A stretch of DNA of 20,145 nt from a virus: IMG/VR virus record IMGVR_UViG_3300046690_000427, positions 1-20,145 of that record; one strand, given 5' to 3'. The notes below the pieces were generated by a model, which was given only the letters and a program-made list of their open reading frames with translations, ran no database searches and was not told the DNA's origin. The translations under genes and the position numbers were made by a program. Of the stretch, positions 6,026 through 13,332 are shown in pieces. Within the stretch, counting starts at the first letter, position 1. The number at the start of each line of letters is the position of its first letter.

Positions 6026-6624
6026 GCTGCCTCCCGTTTCATTTCAATCCGCCGCTCCAGACGGCGAGCCTTCTTGTTCATGACCTTCTTGAGCCGCTGC
6101 AAATACTCGACGGACCATTTGGCCGTCCACTGCATGGACTCGATCTGCTCGACGCGGTCTATCCCGATGCGCTCGACCAGGCCCTTGCGGTAGTCAACGG
6201 CGCAGCCGCCTAAATCACGGTTACAGCGAGTGCATTGGGCTGAAATATTCGGCAGAAAGAAGCGCATGTGCGGCGCGCTGCCGACAGAGCGGTAGTGACC
6301 GGCATCGACCGTCCCGCCGAACTTCTGCTGTGGTCTTGCTCCGCACGAGATGCATCCGTGACCTGCAAGCGTGTCGCGCAGCCTAGCCACCTTATTGACG
6401 ACGGCCTGGCACTCAGCGATCCATTCGCGGCGCGTCTTGAGCTTTGCCTTGCGCTCGGCCAGCGATTTCCGCTCGTCGCGATTGGCTCTCGCGGCCTTCT
6501 GCGCCTTTTTCTTCTCTGTCAGTTTGATAGCGCAGGGCACGGAACAAGCTTGCTGCATCTGACGAGCGGGTTCGAAAATGACGCTGCAAGCTTTACACTT
6601 GCGCTTTCTAGGGGTCACATTCAT
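6022..6624 (-). CDS. ninG: NinG (Rap) recombination protein
   Basis: The product has 200 residues and matches the lambda NinG family. It opens MNVTPRKRKCKACSVIFEP with Cys10, Cys13, Cys27 and Cys31 forming an N-terminal zinc knuckle. A Lys/Arg-rich helix follows (35-70). Next comes a second metal/HNH-like region with CISC (91-94), DAGHY (108-111) and CTRCN (131-135). Lambda NinG/Rap is a structure-specific endonuclease that promotes phage recombination and resolves branched intermediates. The ATG at 6624 overlaps the upstream TGA. A longer frame to 6672 lies inside the neighbour and is not needed. Together with RusA and NinB it forms the recombination group of this operon. Confidence 0.92.
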   Translation of the reverse strand: MNVTPRKRKCKACSVIFEPARQMQQACSVPCAIKLTEKKKAQKAARANRDERKSLAERKAKLKTRREWIAECQAVVNKVARLRDTLAGHGCISCGARPQQKFGGTVDAGHYRSVGSAPHMRFFLPNISAQCTRCNRDLGGCAVDYRKGLVERIGIDRVEQIESMQWTAKWSVEYLQRLKKVMNKKARRLERRIEMKREAA

Positions 6625-7016
6625 CGTGCCGCCTCCAGCAATCCGGCGAACGGATGCGCGCGGCCATTGCAAGCAGTCCTACGCGCCTTGAGTACGCCGG
6701 AATACTTGCGATAATGACGAGCCGCCGCCTGTTTGCGAGCTACGATGCGATCCGGCTCCGGTTTGTCGCGCTTGTCGCCGAGCGCATAGACGGCGCCCCA
6801 CAAGCCGCCCTTGCCGACCATACGGTGCCAGTCGCTGATGTAGACCTTCTTCGGCGTTTCGGCGCGCAAGTTGCGCAGATGCCGGCGCACGCCCGTTTCG
6901 GCGATGCCGACGAGCGCCTGCAGTTCGATGACGGTCATCGGCTCGTGGGCCAGCAGTTCGAGGATCTTGCGGCGCGTATCGTGACGCGCGCTTTGGGAAT
7001 TGATTTTGGCTGTCAT
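6621..7016 (-). CDS. Winged-helix DNA-binding phage protein
   Basis: The product has 131 residues. RRKILELLAHEPMTVIELQ, then ALVGIAETGVRRHLRNLRAE (about 15-55), is a clear ArsR/MarR-like winged HTH, followed by the wing KVYISDWHRM and GLWGAVYALGDKRDKPEPD. Proteins of this layout are common in prophage early regions and presumably regulate transcription. The target is unknown. The ATG overlaps the TGA of the cytosine methylase gene, and the stop overlaps the ninG start. Confidence 0.8.
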   Translation of the reverse strand: MTAKINSQSARHDTRRKILELLAHEPMTVIELQALVGIAETGVRRHLRNLRAETPKKVYISDWHRMVGKGGLWGAVYALGDKRDKPEPDRIVARKQAAARHYRKYSGVLKARRTACNGRAHPFAGLLEAAR

Positions 7017-8449
7017 GCTGCGATCCTTCGTGCGCTCAGTGCGGCATCAATCCGCGATCCAATGAATGCCATGCAGGGAACGGCCATGCTGTTGCCAAGA
7101 GCCTTATATCGTGGTCCGTCTGCTGCGCGCTTGCCCCGATATGGAACGTCTGTGTAGCCGCGCGGGAAGCCTTGCAGCGCTTCACATTCGGTTGGCATGA
7201 GGCGGCGAACAGCCATTCCTTGCAAGGCGCCGTTGTGACGGCGAGGACCGTTGTTCGCGTCAAGGGTTGCGTGCGTCTCGCTTAAGCGCACGCCAGACTG
7301 TGATGACTGGAAGGCAACAGGCGGATCGGATCGAGCTGGCAGCGTGTGCGATAACTCTGGAGTCGGCTTGCTGCGATTCGTAGCGCTCGTCACCTGGTTC
7401 GGATCGAACACGCAAATAGCGGGAACGATCGGCTGCCCTCTACCAGTTCCGTCCTCGCTTGCGTCGAATCCTTCCGCCTTCAGCGTGTGTGTGATGTCGC
7501 CGGTTACGCATACCGCAAGTGGTGCCGCGCGCGATCTGTCTTGCGAAGTGGTGAGAGCGCTCGCGCAATCCGTCCTCGAGAATGTTCCGCTCTTGTAGTC
7601 CTGCGCGACGAATGTCTCTGTGTCGAAGTCGAGACGCTGGCCGCTCGTCGTCAGGCAGGTTCCAACGTCGATTGATCCGCCAGTGTTTCCGCCGCCAAAG
7701 GCTTGCAGGTATCGGCCGCATGCTTCGTCGGTTCCGGGGAAGCCGCCTGCTCCAGTGCGCGATGCAAGGGTTCCGGCAGTTTCTTGCCCCGTTTCGCGGC
7801 TCGGCGCAGAATCCCGGCGCACGCCGTCGAACTCAAAAAGTACGTCTGCGGGATTGAAGTCCTTTCGAGCACTTGCGATAACGAACACACGGCGGCGTCG
7901 TTGGGCCACTCCGAAGTATTGGGCGTCAAGGACTCGCCACGCGACTGTACGCGTGGGTCCAAACACACAACCAGCGTTCGCCCATTTTTTCCCTGGCGGC
8001 TGGAGTTCGTCATCTTCTCCGGCAAGTGCTCCAAGAAAGCAGCCGAACGCGTTGTCTTTGGAGCTGAGCACACCGGGGACGTTTTCCCAGACGGCGATTG
8101 CTGGTTGCTTTCCTGCGCGTCCGCGAACATAGTCAATTGCATCGAGCAGCCTCACATAGCTGATTGTCAGTTGTCCGCGCGCGTCCGATAGACCTTCTCG
8201 CAGGCCGGCGACGCTGAATGCTTGGCAGGGCGTTCCGCCAACGAGAACGTCAGGCGCGGCAGCATCGCCGAGCAGTACGGCCCGCGCGATCTTCGTCATG
8301 TCGCCAAGGTTCGGGACGGTTGGGTAGTGGTGGGACAGTACAGCGCACGGGAACGGTTCGATCTCGCTGAACCATGCGGCATTCCATCCGAGCGGATGCC
8401 ATGCAACGCTTGCGGCTTCAATGCCTGAGCAAACAGATCCGTAGTTCAT
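7013..8449 (-). CDS. C5-cytosine DNA methyltransferase (phage Dcm type)
   Basis: This 478-residue protein methylates cytosine C5 in DNA with SAM. The canonical motifs appear in order. Motif I is CSGIEAASVAW (7-17). Motif IV is GGTPCQAFSVAG with catalytic Cys75. Motif VI is WENVPG (121-126). Motif VIII is QRRRRVF (183-189). Near the C-terminus are TECEALQGFP and GNSMAVP (motifs IX-X). The long variable region (about 205-405) contains Gly/Thr-rich stretches and DITHTLKAEGFDASEDG, a phrase typical of phage Dcm-like enzymes. The specificity cannot be read from the sequence. No cognate nuclease is present, so it is probably an anti-restriction orphan. Both ends overlap neighbours by four bases. 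Confidence 0.95.
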   Translation of the reverse strand: MNYGSVCSGIEAASVAWHPLGWNAAWFSEIEPFPCAVLSHHYPTVPNLGDMTKIARAVLLGDAAAPDVLVGGTPCQAFSVAGLREGLSDARGQLTISYVRLLDAIDYVRGRAGKQPAIAVWENVPGVLSSKDNAFGCFLGALAGEDDELQPPGKKWANAGCVFGPTRTVAWRVLDAQYFGVAQRRRRVFVIASARKDFNPADVLFEFDGVRRDSAPSRETGQETAGTLASRTGAGGFPGTDEACGRYLQAFGGGNTGGSIDVGTCLTTSGQRLDFDTETFVAQDYKSGTFSRTDCASALTTSQDRSRAAPLAVCVTGDITHTLKAEGFDASEDGTGRGQPIVPAICVFDPNQVTSATNRSKPTPELSHTLPARSDPPVAFQSSQSGVRLSETHATLDANNGPRRHNGALQGMAVRRLMPTECEALQGFPRGYTDVPYRGKRAADGPRYKALGNSMAVPCMAFIGSRIDAALSARRIAA

Positions 8450-8859
8450 GCTGCAAGCTCCGCATATCCAGGAGGGGCGCTAAGCGGAATTCCATTCGTC
8501 GCCATCCACGCATGAACGTATTCGAGCAGGCTATTCATGCGGCGCACACCCATGTGAGCGCTAGACTCGCGAATGTTGACGAACTCGCCTTCCAGGCCGG
8601 GGATCATGTCCGCGCCGATGCCCGATGCGATCGCATGGCCGCTGATGAAAAGAACCTTCCATTGGGCAGCCGTCAGTCGACGACTCATGAAAGTCGCCTC
8701 GCGCGCGGCGACGCTGAAAAGGTGGTGCAGCAGCGCATTGGCTTGCAAACTTCTGGTGCGCTCTTGCAAGATCAGCACATGACCGTCAGGCCGGTTATGC
8801 ACGGCATCGGCCGCTAAGCGCCGGTTATGCGGCGTGAGGAAGATTGTCAGCTTATCCAT
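8446..8859 (-). CDS. ninB: NinB-like recombination protein
   Basis: The product has 137 residues; lambda NinB (Orf) is about 146. The family pattern is visible in ERTRSLQANALLHHLFS, SRRLTAAQWKVLF, GLEGEFVNIRESSAHM and MNSLLEYVHAWM. NinB/Orf is an ssDNA- and SSB-binding recombination mediator that can replace RecFOR functions. The ATG at 8859 shares one base with the RusA stop, and its own stop overlaps the methylase start. The annotated extension to 8916 lies in rusA and is discarded. An SSB-like protein is encoded upstream at 11678-12322. Confidence 0.9.
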   Translation of the reverse strand: MDKLTIFLTPHNRRLAADAVHNRPDGHVLILQERTRSLQANALLHHLFSVAAREATFMSRRLTAAQWKVLFISGHAIASGIGADMIPGLEGEFVNIRESSAHMGVRRMNSLLEYVHAWMATNGIPLSAPPGYAELAA

Positions 8860-9233
8860 CACACCCCCATGACCATCACGCCACAGCGGCCACCCTTGAC
8901 GATCTCGCCGCGGCAAACCAGAAGCTCGTCGATTTGCGAGTCGTCGTCATAGACGCCAGCATGGGTCAGCGCATCGAGCGCTGCCTTGACGCGGTTGTCG
9001 ATGTCGGCCACGCGCCGATCACGCATGCTGACGTGCATCGCAACACAGAGGCGCGCATCGCCAAATTTGATGGCCTCGCGCTCGGCAACGATCTCGGCTA
9101 CGCGCTGGCGGAAGTCTTTGCCTTCCTTCGTGATGTACATGCCACGCGGGCTCTTGCGCCAGTACGAGTTAATCGACGGCGGCAAGGGCAGGGTGAGGTA
9201 TTGGGCGACGCCCGATAATGGATGGTCTGTCAT
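8859..9233 (-). CDS. rusA: RusA-family Holliday junction resolvase
   Basis: The product has 124 residues, the normal RusA size. LPLPPSINSYWR (15-26) is the family N-terminal motif. DIDNRVKAALDAL (77-89) supplies the catalytic aspartates Asp77 and Asp79 and Lys83. DDDSQID (96-102) supplies the third acidic residue. It cuts four-way junctions, usually as a dimer with Mg2+. GGAG lies upstream of the ATG, which overlaps the TGA of the beta-class methylase gene. It is encoded between the methylase and ninB. Confidence 0.94.
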   Translation of the reverse strand: MTDHPLSGVAQYLTLPLPPSINSYWRKSPRGMYITKEGKDFRQRVAEIVAEREAIKFGDARLCVAMHVSMRDRRVADIDNRVKAALDALTHAGVYDDDSQIDELLVCRGEIVKGGRCGVMVMGV

Positions 9234-9982
9234 GCAAACTCCAGCGTCAGACCGCGTTGCCGCTGGCGGTCACTCAGAAGCGTTTGGTACTCAGGGTTTA
9301 GTTCGCAGCCGATAAATTTGCGTCCAAGCGTTTCTGCTGCGATGCCGGTCGATCCACTACCCATGAATGGGTCAATCACGATCCCGCCAGCCGGAACGGA
9401 GTATTTAATCAGCGGCGCGATGATGCCGAGCGGCTTCTGGGTAGGATGGACTGCTCTGCCATGCTCGTTTGCGACGTCGATCACGCTGCGCACCAAGCGC
9501 GGGCCGCCGTCCTCGCTGACGTAATGCCCTGCGTCGATATGGCCGGTATGAGTCGGCCTCGTCTTACGTCGAACTGTCTTGGCTCGAGCATCGTTAGTGA
9601 ATTGGGGCTCTTTGAATACGTCGCCCCATGCGCCGCGGTAAAATTGAACCGCATGTTCATGAACGCGTCGGAAGCGGTCAGCATGAAATCCGGAGCCGTT
9701 TTGCTTCTGCCACACGATGTCCTGTGCATACTTGAAACCTGCATCTTCCATATCGACGAACAGCGTCGCGATAAAGCGCATGCTTCCGAATACCCAAATG
9801 CTTGACGCCGGCTTAAGAACGCGTGCTACGCCTTCTATCCATCCCGCGCACCGGCTATCCCATTCGAGGCTTGTATCGCCATATGAAGGGTCCGTAATGC
9901 ATGCATCGGCTACTGCATCAGGCCACGTCGCCATGATTTCGCGACAGTCTCCGGCGTGCACCTTGTTTAACAGATCTTTCAT
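9230..9982 (-). CDS. Beta-class DNA methyltransferase (N6-A or N4-C)
   Basis: The product has 250 residues. The catalytic motif IV comes first, TDPSYGD (30-36), and the SAM motif I comes late, DPFMGSGSTG (204-213). This order defines the beta class. VHPTQKPLGI precedes motif I as in most members. The catalytic tetrad is DPSY instead of the usual DPPY. The start at 9982 is chosen because a GAGAGAGA run lies just upstream, and the longer frame to 10162 overlaps the neighbouring gene. Motifs alone do not distinguish adenine-N6 from cytosine-N4. It is the third methylase in the window, again without a nuclease partner. Confidence 0.92.
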   Translation of the reverse strand: MKDLLNKVHAGDCREIMATWPDAVADACITDPSYGDTSLEWDSRCAGWIEGVARVLKPASSIWVFGSMRFIATLFVDMEDAGFKYAQDIVWQKQNGSGFHADRFRRVHEHAVQFYRGAWGDVFKEPQFTNDARAKTVRRKTRPTHTGHIDAGHYVSEDGGPRLVRSVIDVANEHGRAVHPTQKPLGIIAPLIKYSVPAGGIVIDPFMGSGSTGIAAETLGRKFIGCELNPEYQTLLSDRQRQRGLTLEFA

Positions 9983-10169
9983 TTCTCTCTCTTTCGATGC
10001 ACTCGTCAATTGCGTCAGAAACTGATTTGCACCCTTCGGAGCCGGTTCCGATGTGGATCTGGGGTATGACATGGCGTCGCTTTGCCTCATTTCGCGATCC
10101 AACTGCAGGACCAAGCCGCAATCTCTTTTCAATCCACCGCCAGCGTTCAGCGTCTTTCTCATTACTCAT
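9918..10169 (-). CDS. Small phage protein with DAERWRWIEKRL start
   Basis: The product has 83 residues, beginning MSNEKDAERWRWIEKRL. It is related in style to the ERDAARYRWLDAQ segment of the 2790-3251 product. The middle segment SVSDAIDECIERERNER is helical. The last 21 codons overlap the methylase gene, an unusually long overlap for this window. GGGAGAGGG precedes the ATG. Function unknown. Confidence 0.6.
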   Translation of the reverse strand: MSNEKDAERWRWIEKRLRLGPAVGSRNEAKRRHVIPQIHIGTGSEGCKSVSDAIDECIERERNERSVKQGARRRLSRNHGDVA

Positions 10170-10193
10170 CGCCGCGCCCTCTCCCGATCTTTC

Positions 10194-10415
10194 TCATGCT
10201 CTCTTGTCCGATTTGATATAGCGCCACAACTCTGATTTCGCCCGCTCTGCCGCCGCATCGCCTGCTTTGCTGCGAACGGATTCGACTATCGCTTTGGCCG
10301 CGCGAAAATCGTTGCTGCGACCGTCGCGCACTGCGGCGAGGAAGCGGGCTAAACAGTCGGCTTGCGTCAGCACCACGGAATTGCTCCAAGGCTTACCGTG
10401 CGCCGGATGAACCAT
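10194..10415 (-). CDS. Small phage protein, unknown
   Basis: The product has 73 residues. It opens MVHPAHGKPWSNSVVLTQAD, and a basic helical half follows (DFRAAKAIVESVRSKAGDAAAERAKSELW, about 36-64). GGTGGGG lies immediately before the ATG. It has no recognised domain. It overlaps the 37-residue frame at 10367-10480, so one of the two may be spurious, though both have plausible starts. Confidence 0.6.
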   Translation of the reverse strand: MVHPAHGKPWSNSVVLTQADCLARFLAAVRDGRSNDFRAAKAIVESVRSKAGDAAAERAKSELWRYIKSDKRA

Positions 10416-10480
10416 GCCCCACCGTCTACGCGACCGTATTCGCTGTAGCTATCGAACTTCAGGCGTAAGGCGGTGTGCAT
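10367..10480 (-). CDS. 37-residue small ORF after the exonuclease
   Basis: The ATG at 10480 lies 11 bases after the exonuclease stop, in a gap that is otherwise empty. The product opens MHTALRLKFDSYSEYGRVDG and continues GAWFIRRTVSLGAIPWC. Its amino-acid make-up looks coding rather than random, but the ribosome-binding site is weak, and the last 49 bases overlap the next gene. It is possibly translated by coupling. Confidence 0.4.
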   Translation of the reverse strand: MHTALRLKFDSYSEYGRVDGGAWFIRRTVSLGAIPWC

Positions 10481-10491
10481 GGCAGGCTCGA

Positions 10492-11307
10492 TCAGAACGG
10501 CAGTTCGTCGACTTCTTTCGCTGATACCAGCGCAGCCGGAATCGGCTGGAATGTGAGGCGGCAGTACGCTCGATACGTCGCCGCAATGTCTCCGCGGCAG
10601 TAGTCGGCAACTTCATCTATGCGGCCTTCCTGCACCATCGGCCATACCATCGAGCCATCGATACCTTCTGTCTTGCCGCCAACGCCAAGCGCCTTGCATA
10701 GCGCGTCGAGCTTGATGCTTCCTTGATTGCCGGCCCATCGTGTCATCGTGTCGAATACCGCCTCGTCCCACGGCTTTGCGTGAAATGGGATAATCGACGG
10801 CGGCTTGATGCCAAGGATCACCGCGCGCTGGAATAGGAAACGAAGATCAAAGCCAGTGATGTAGTGGCCGATGAACAGCGGGCGTCGGTCGCTCTGCTGG
10901 TGATAGCAGTCTGCAATGGCGGTGAACGCTTCAGCGATCAAATCTCCTTCGCTTGTCGGGTCTTGCCAGTCATCGCGATAAATTGCGATCGGCGCAGCAT
11001 CGTCGAACGCCAAGCCGATGACGCAGATTTGCCCCTGAGATCCGTCAAAGCACGTTTTCTTGTACTCGTCCTGCGCGACCTCTTCGGCCCTCTCGAATTT
11101 GAACCGATCCGCCCACAATTCGAGCGCGCGCGCCTTCGAGGTAAACTTGATTTCATTCGCGTCCGTCATGCCAAGTTCGGCGCACGCTCGTTCTTTGGTC
11201 ATGTCGGACGGCGCTTTGAAGTTGGCGGCGATAGATGCACGGATCTCGTCTAGCAAGCCCGGCTTCTGGCTCGGTATCGTCTCGATGTCCAACGTGATTG
11301 CGGTCAT
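10492..11307 (-). CDS. DnaQ/PolB-like 3'-5' exonuclease
   Basis: The product has 271 residues with a complete DEDD exonuclease set. Exo I is TLDIET (Asp7, Glu9). Exo II is GHYITGFDLRFL (Asp154). Exo III is YCRGD (Tyr236 to Asp240), which makes it DEDDy. The spacing is like that of the exonuclease domains of family-B polymerases, but no polymerase domain follows. It probably trims DNA ends or ssDNA in phage recombination or replication. The C-terminus ends VDELPF, resembling the acidic SSB tail. It is the first gene after the promoter at 11354-11384, whose operator lies 49 bp before the ATG. Confidence 0.88.
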   Translation of the reverse strand: MTAITLDIETIPSQKPGLLDEIRASIAANFKAPSDMTKERACAELGMTDANEIKFTSKARALELWADRFKFERAEEVAQDEYKKTCFDGSQGQICVIGLAFDDAAPIAIYRDDWQDPTSEGDLIAEAFTAIADCYHQQSDRRPLFIGHYITGFDLRFLFQRAVILGIKPPSIIPFHAKPWDEAVFDTMTRWAGNQGSIKLDALCKALGVGGKTEGIDGSMVWPMVQEGRIDEVADYCRGDIAATYRAYCRLTFQPIPAALVSAKEVDELPF

Positions 11308-11353
11308 TCCGGTTCCTTTTATCGTTCGTCGTTCTGGTATCGGTACAGCACTA

Positions 11354-11384
11354 AGAATACCATGATGGTATCCGTAGCGGTCAA
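11354..11384 (-). promoter_or_regulatory. Early promoter with operator d
   Basis: The palindrome AATACC-ATGAT-GGTATC occupies 11356-11372, followed by CGT. On the - strand TTGACC (11379-11384) and TATTCT (11354-11359) could be -35 and -10, with a long 19-bp spacer. The -35 overlaps the stop codon of the 11381-11623 gene. It drives the exonuclease-to-5173 unit. Another GGTATC at 11336-11341 lacks a partner arm. Confidence 0.65.
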
Positions 11385-11623
11385 ATTTTTTTGCGTCGCA
11401 AGCCGCGCCATTCGAAGCCGCCTTCGCGCTCTGCCTCTGCGCTCGGCCGGTGCTTGCACGACTCGGCGCCGTGTGGCGTCTGCGCGGTGTAGGACCATCT
11501 TTTGCCCGTCCAGTAGCTGAACATGCGGAAGATGGTTTTACCGTTTGGCTTTCGGCGCACCTCGTATGCGCCTATGTGGCGAGGCTTGATGCTCTTGTCG
11601 AACCAGTCTGTGAACTCTTTCAT
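11381..11623 (-). CDS. Small basic phage protein
   Basis: The product has 80 residues with a beta-rich look: IGAYEVRRKPNGKTIFRMF, then SYWTGKRWSYTAQTP, and a basic C-terminus ending GLRRKKI. The phrase resembles conserved proteins of unknown function in Burkholderia-type prophages. AGGAGA lies five bases upstream of the ATG, a strong site. Its stop touches the -35 of the next promoter. Confidence 0.7.
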   Translation of the reverse strand: MKEFTDWFDKSIKPRHIGAYEVRRKPNGKTIFRMFSYWTGKRWSYTAQTPHGAESCKHRPSAEAEREGGFEWRGLRRKKI

Positions 11624-11640
11624 TGGAGTCTCCTGGCTGA

Positions 11641-11659
11641 CGCCGGCACGCGGCCGGCG
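11641..11659. other. GC-rich hairpin between two genes
   Basis: CGCCGGC and GCCGGCG are separated by ACGCG, forming a stable 7-bp stem. It lies between the SSB-like gene and the 11381-11623 gene, a few bases before the latter's AGGAGA. It has no T-run, so it is probably not a classical terminator. It could protect the mRNA 3' end or modulate readthrough. Confidence 0.45.
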
Positions 11660-11677
11660 ACGCGGGCTAGTGCGTTG

Positions 11678-12322
11678 TCAGAACGGGATCAGTTCATCGT
11701 CGAATGCGCTTCCGCCGCCATCCATCGGGTGGGACGCGCCGGCGCTCGATGCTGCGCGCGACTTATTCTTCAGCGGGCGATCCTTCAGTGCTGCCACAAG
11801 CTGCGGCAACTTCGTCGGCGTCGTCTTGCGGTCGAGAATCTCCGATGCCGTCAGTTCAGTGTCTGCCTGGAATACGGCGTTCAGGCGCGCGCTCCAGCCG
11901 GTGCCGCTGCCGTCGCGCTTCTCGTATTCCTCCATCGCCAGCAGGATGCCGACGCGCTTGTTCATCAGGTCCGGGAACTGGCTGAGAGTCTTGTTGACGT
12001 TCGCGCCAGCGTCTCGGTCCCAAACCAGCGATTGAACTTGTGCGGGCTTGATGTCCTTCACGCCGACGCATGTCATCAATGCCATCAACGTGCCGTAATC
12101 GCCGAGCTTTTCGCCGTCCGACTTGATGGTGTAGATCGAGAAGTTGGCCTTCTGGCCGTCGTCACTCTCGAACGTGAATGCGATGCCGCGCGTGCCGCTC
12201 AGCGCGGTAATGTCCTCTGCGCGCGTGAACTTGCCGACGTACTTGCCTTTCTCGTCAATGAAACTGGTGCGTTGCTCGGCCTTGCGTGCTGCTTGCGCGG
12301 ATTCGTTGTTGAGTGCGTACAT
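11678..12322 (-). CDS. Phage single-stranded DNA-binding protein (SSB-like)
   Basis: The product has 214 residues. The C-terminus, SAFDDELIPF, is a textbook SSB acidic tail, used to recruit partner proteins. The body (about 1-165) contains strands such as GIAFTFESDDGQKANFSIY that would fit an OB fold, followed by a flexible Ser/Ala/Gly linker (185-205). The start at 12322 is chosen by AGGAAAA at good spacing; the longer frame to 12640 runs through the ATPase gene. It lies directly after the P-loop ATPase, an arrangement known for phage Sak4-type annealing systems. It is not of the classical Ssb sequence type. Confidence 0.8.
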   Translation of the reverse strand: MYALNNESAQAARKAEQRTSFIDEKGKYVGKFTRAEDITALSGTRGIAFTFESDDGQKANFSIYTIKSDGEKLGDYGTLMALMTCVGVKDIKPAQVQSLVWDRDAGANVNKTLSQFPDLMNKRVGILLAMEEYEKRDGSGTGWSARLNAVFQADTELTASEILDRKTTPTKLPQLVAALKDRPLKNKSRAASSAGASHPMDGGGSAFDDELIPF

Positions 12323-12347
12323 GGTGCGTTTTCCTGTGGGTTGCTTG

Positions 12348-13004
12348 TTAGGCCGTAGCCAGTTGAGTGATGCCGTAAAAATCGGCGATTGCGGCGTCGA
12401 CCGCTGCGAGGTCGTTGTCGATGTGCTGCTCGGCAAACATATCGATCGGCGACTTGCAGGTGTCTGATCCGCTGTTCTGCGTGCTGAAGATGTGCCGGCC
12501 ATTGATGAGCGCCGCACGAATAACGATCGTGAACAGCGATTCAACGGGGCATTTTTCGTCGAGCATTTTGCCGATCGTGCGAGCCCGGATGTTTCCGAAC
12601 TCGTCCGTTGCAACGTGCCCAAGGAAATAGACGCGAACATCGTCGGGCAGAACGGACGCGGCCATCATCACGTCCCATGCGCTCTTACCAATGTCGCTGA
12701 ATTTTTGGAACCCATGCTCGGAGCTGCGGCGCATGAATTCGTTTGTCATCATCAGATTCCAGTCATCGAACACGATGACCTTGCGCTGCGTCTTGCTCAT
12801 CAGCGCAATGATCTGGTCGGCCTTGTCGGTCACGAAGATGTTTCCGCCCGGGTTCTCCTTCGAGCGGTACGACCAGCCCTTTGTGCGAAAGGGGAGGGGC
12901 TTTTTAATAGCCTGAATCAAAAGGGTCTGCGCCGGGTCCAGATTGCGCATGCTTGTTGACTTGCCTGTCCCGCTTTCGCCCAAAATCAAAGTTGCTACGC
13001 TCAT
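12348..13004 (-). CDS. P-loop ATPase, Sak4/AAA_24-like
   Basis: The product has 218 residues. The Walker A motif is GESGTGKS (9-16), and Walker B is VIVFDD (76-81). RVYFLGHV and the following GNIRARTIGKMLDEKCP are typical of the phage nucleotide-binding (AAA_24) family, which includes the RecA-like single-strand annealing protein Sak4. Length and the adjacent SSB-like gene fit that role. General phage ATP-binding protein is the safe call, and Sak4 is an inference. AGGAGCG lies four to five bases before the ATG. Confidence 0.85.
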   Translation of the reverse strand: MSVATLILGESGTGKSTSMRNLDPAQTLLIQAIKKPLPFRTKGWSYRSKENPGGNIFVTDKADQIIALMSKTQRKVIVFDDWNLMMTNEFMRRSSEHGFQKFSDIGKSAWDVMMAASVLPDDVRVYFLGHVATDEFGNIRARTIGKMLDEKCPVESLFTIVIRAALINGRHIFSTQNSGSDTCKSPIDMFAEQHIDNDLAAVDAAIADFYGITQLATA

Positions 13005-13095
13005 TTTTCGCTCCTGTTCGCTCGTTTAGTTCGATTTGCTGCTGTTCTTCGCATTCGGCCTGCCATTGCCAGCCGTCGTCGTCCGGGCTGTCCAT
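12904..13095 (-). CDS. Small acidic ORF overlapping the ATPase start
   Basis: The ATG at 13095 abuts the upstream stop (TAGATG) with AAGGTG upstream, which suggests coupling. The product opens MDSPDDDGWQWQAECEEQQQ, acidic and Gln-rich. The last 100 bases overlap the ATPase gene in another frame, which is unusual here, and the C-terminal half looks less coding-like. It fills a 91-bp gap. Function unknown. Confidence 0.4.
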   Translation of the reverse strand: MDSPDDDGWQWQAECEEQQQIELNERTGAKNERSNFDFGRKRDRQVNKHAQSGPGADPFDSGY

Positions 13096-13332
13096 CTAGC
13101 TCACCTTGACGTGGCTGAAATGCCTGGCGATGTAGTTGGGCACAAAGCCGCTGCCGATCGCTACGCGGGGCTGCACACCGCGGCGGCTCAGTTCGGCTTT
13201 TGCCGCACGCTGGCGCTGCTCAGTGCGCGCGCAGAGTGCTTTGTGTTCGGCGTCGAGAATTTCGTTACGCGAGAGGCGCACGTTCGTCTGAACGTGGCGG
13301 AGGTCATTCAGTGATTTTGCGATCAGTTGCAT
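13096..13332 (-). CDS. Small basic helical phage protein
   Basis: The product has 78 residues. The ATG at 13332 follows GGGAG by six bases and overlaps the end of the 13323-13550 frame by ten bases. The product opens MQLIAKSLNDLRHVQTNVRL and is strongly helical and basic (ILDAEHKALCARTEQRQRAAKAELS, about 25-50). It has no recognised family. The frame upstream to 13428 is not needed. Confidence 0.65.
   Translation of the reverse strand: MQLIAKSLNDLRHVQTNVRLSRNEILDAEHKALCARTEQRQRAAKAELSRRGVQPRVAIGSGFVPNYIARHFSHVKVS

Noticed and set aside
7651-8142. 163-residue frame within the cytosine methylase gene
   Set aside because: It lies entirely inside the methylase coding frame, which has all canonical motifs. 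This is a shadow reading.
11336-11341. GGTATC near the exonuclease start
   Set aside because: It has no second arm at the proper spacing and lies inside the leader. It was not counted as an operator.
11450-12358. 302-residue open frame on the + strand
   Set aside because: It runs antisense to the SSB-like gene and the 11381-11623 gene, which have ribosome-binding sites and domain motifs. Its sequence has no recognisable motif and is a GC-rich shadow.
12323-12640. N-terminal extension of the SSB-like gene to 12640
   Set aside because: It runs out of frame through the P-loop ATPase gene. The ATG at 12322 has AGGAAAA at correct spacing.
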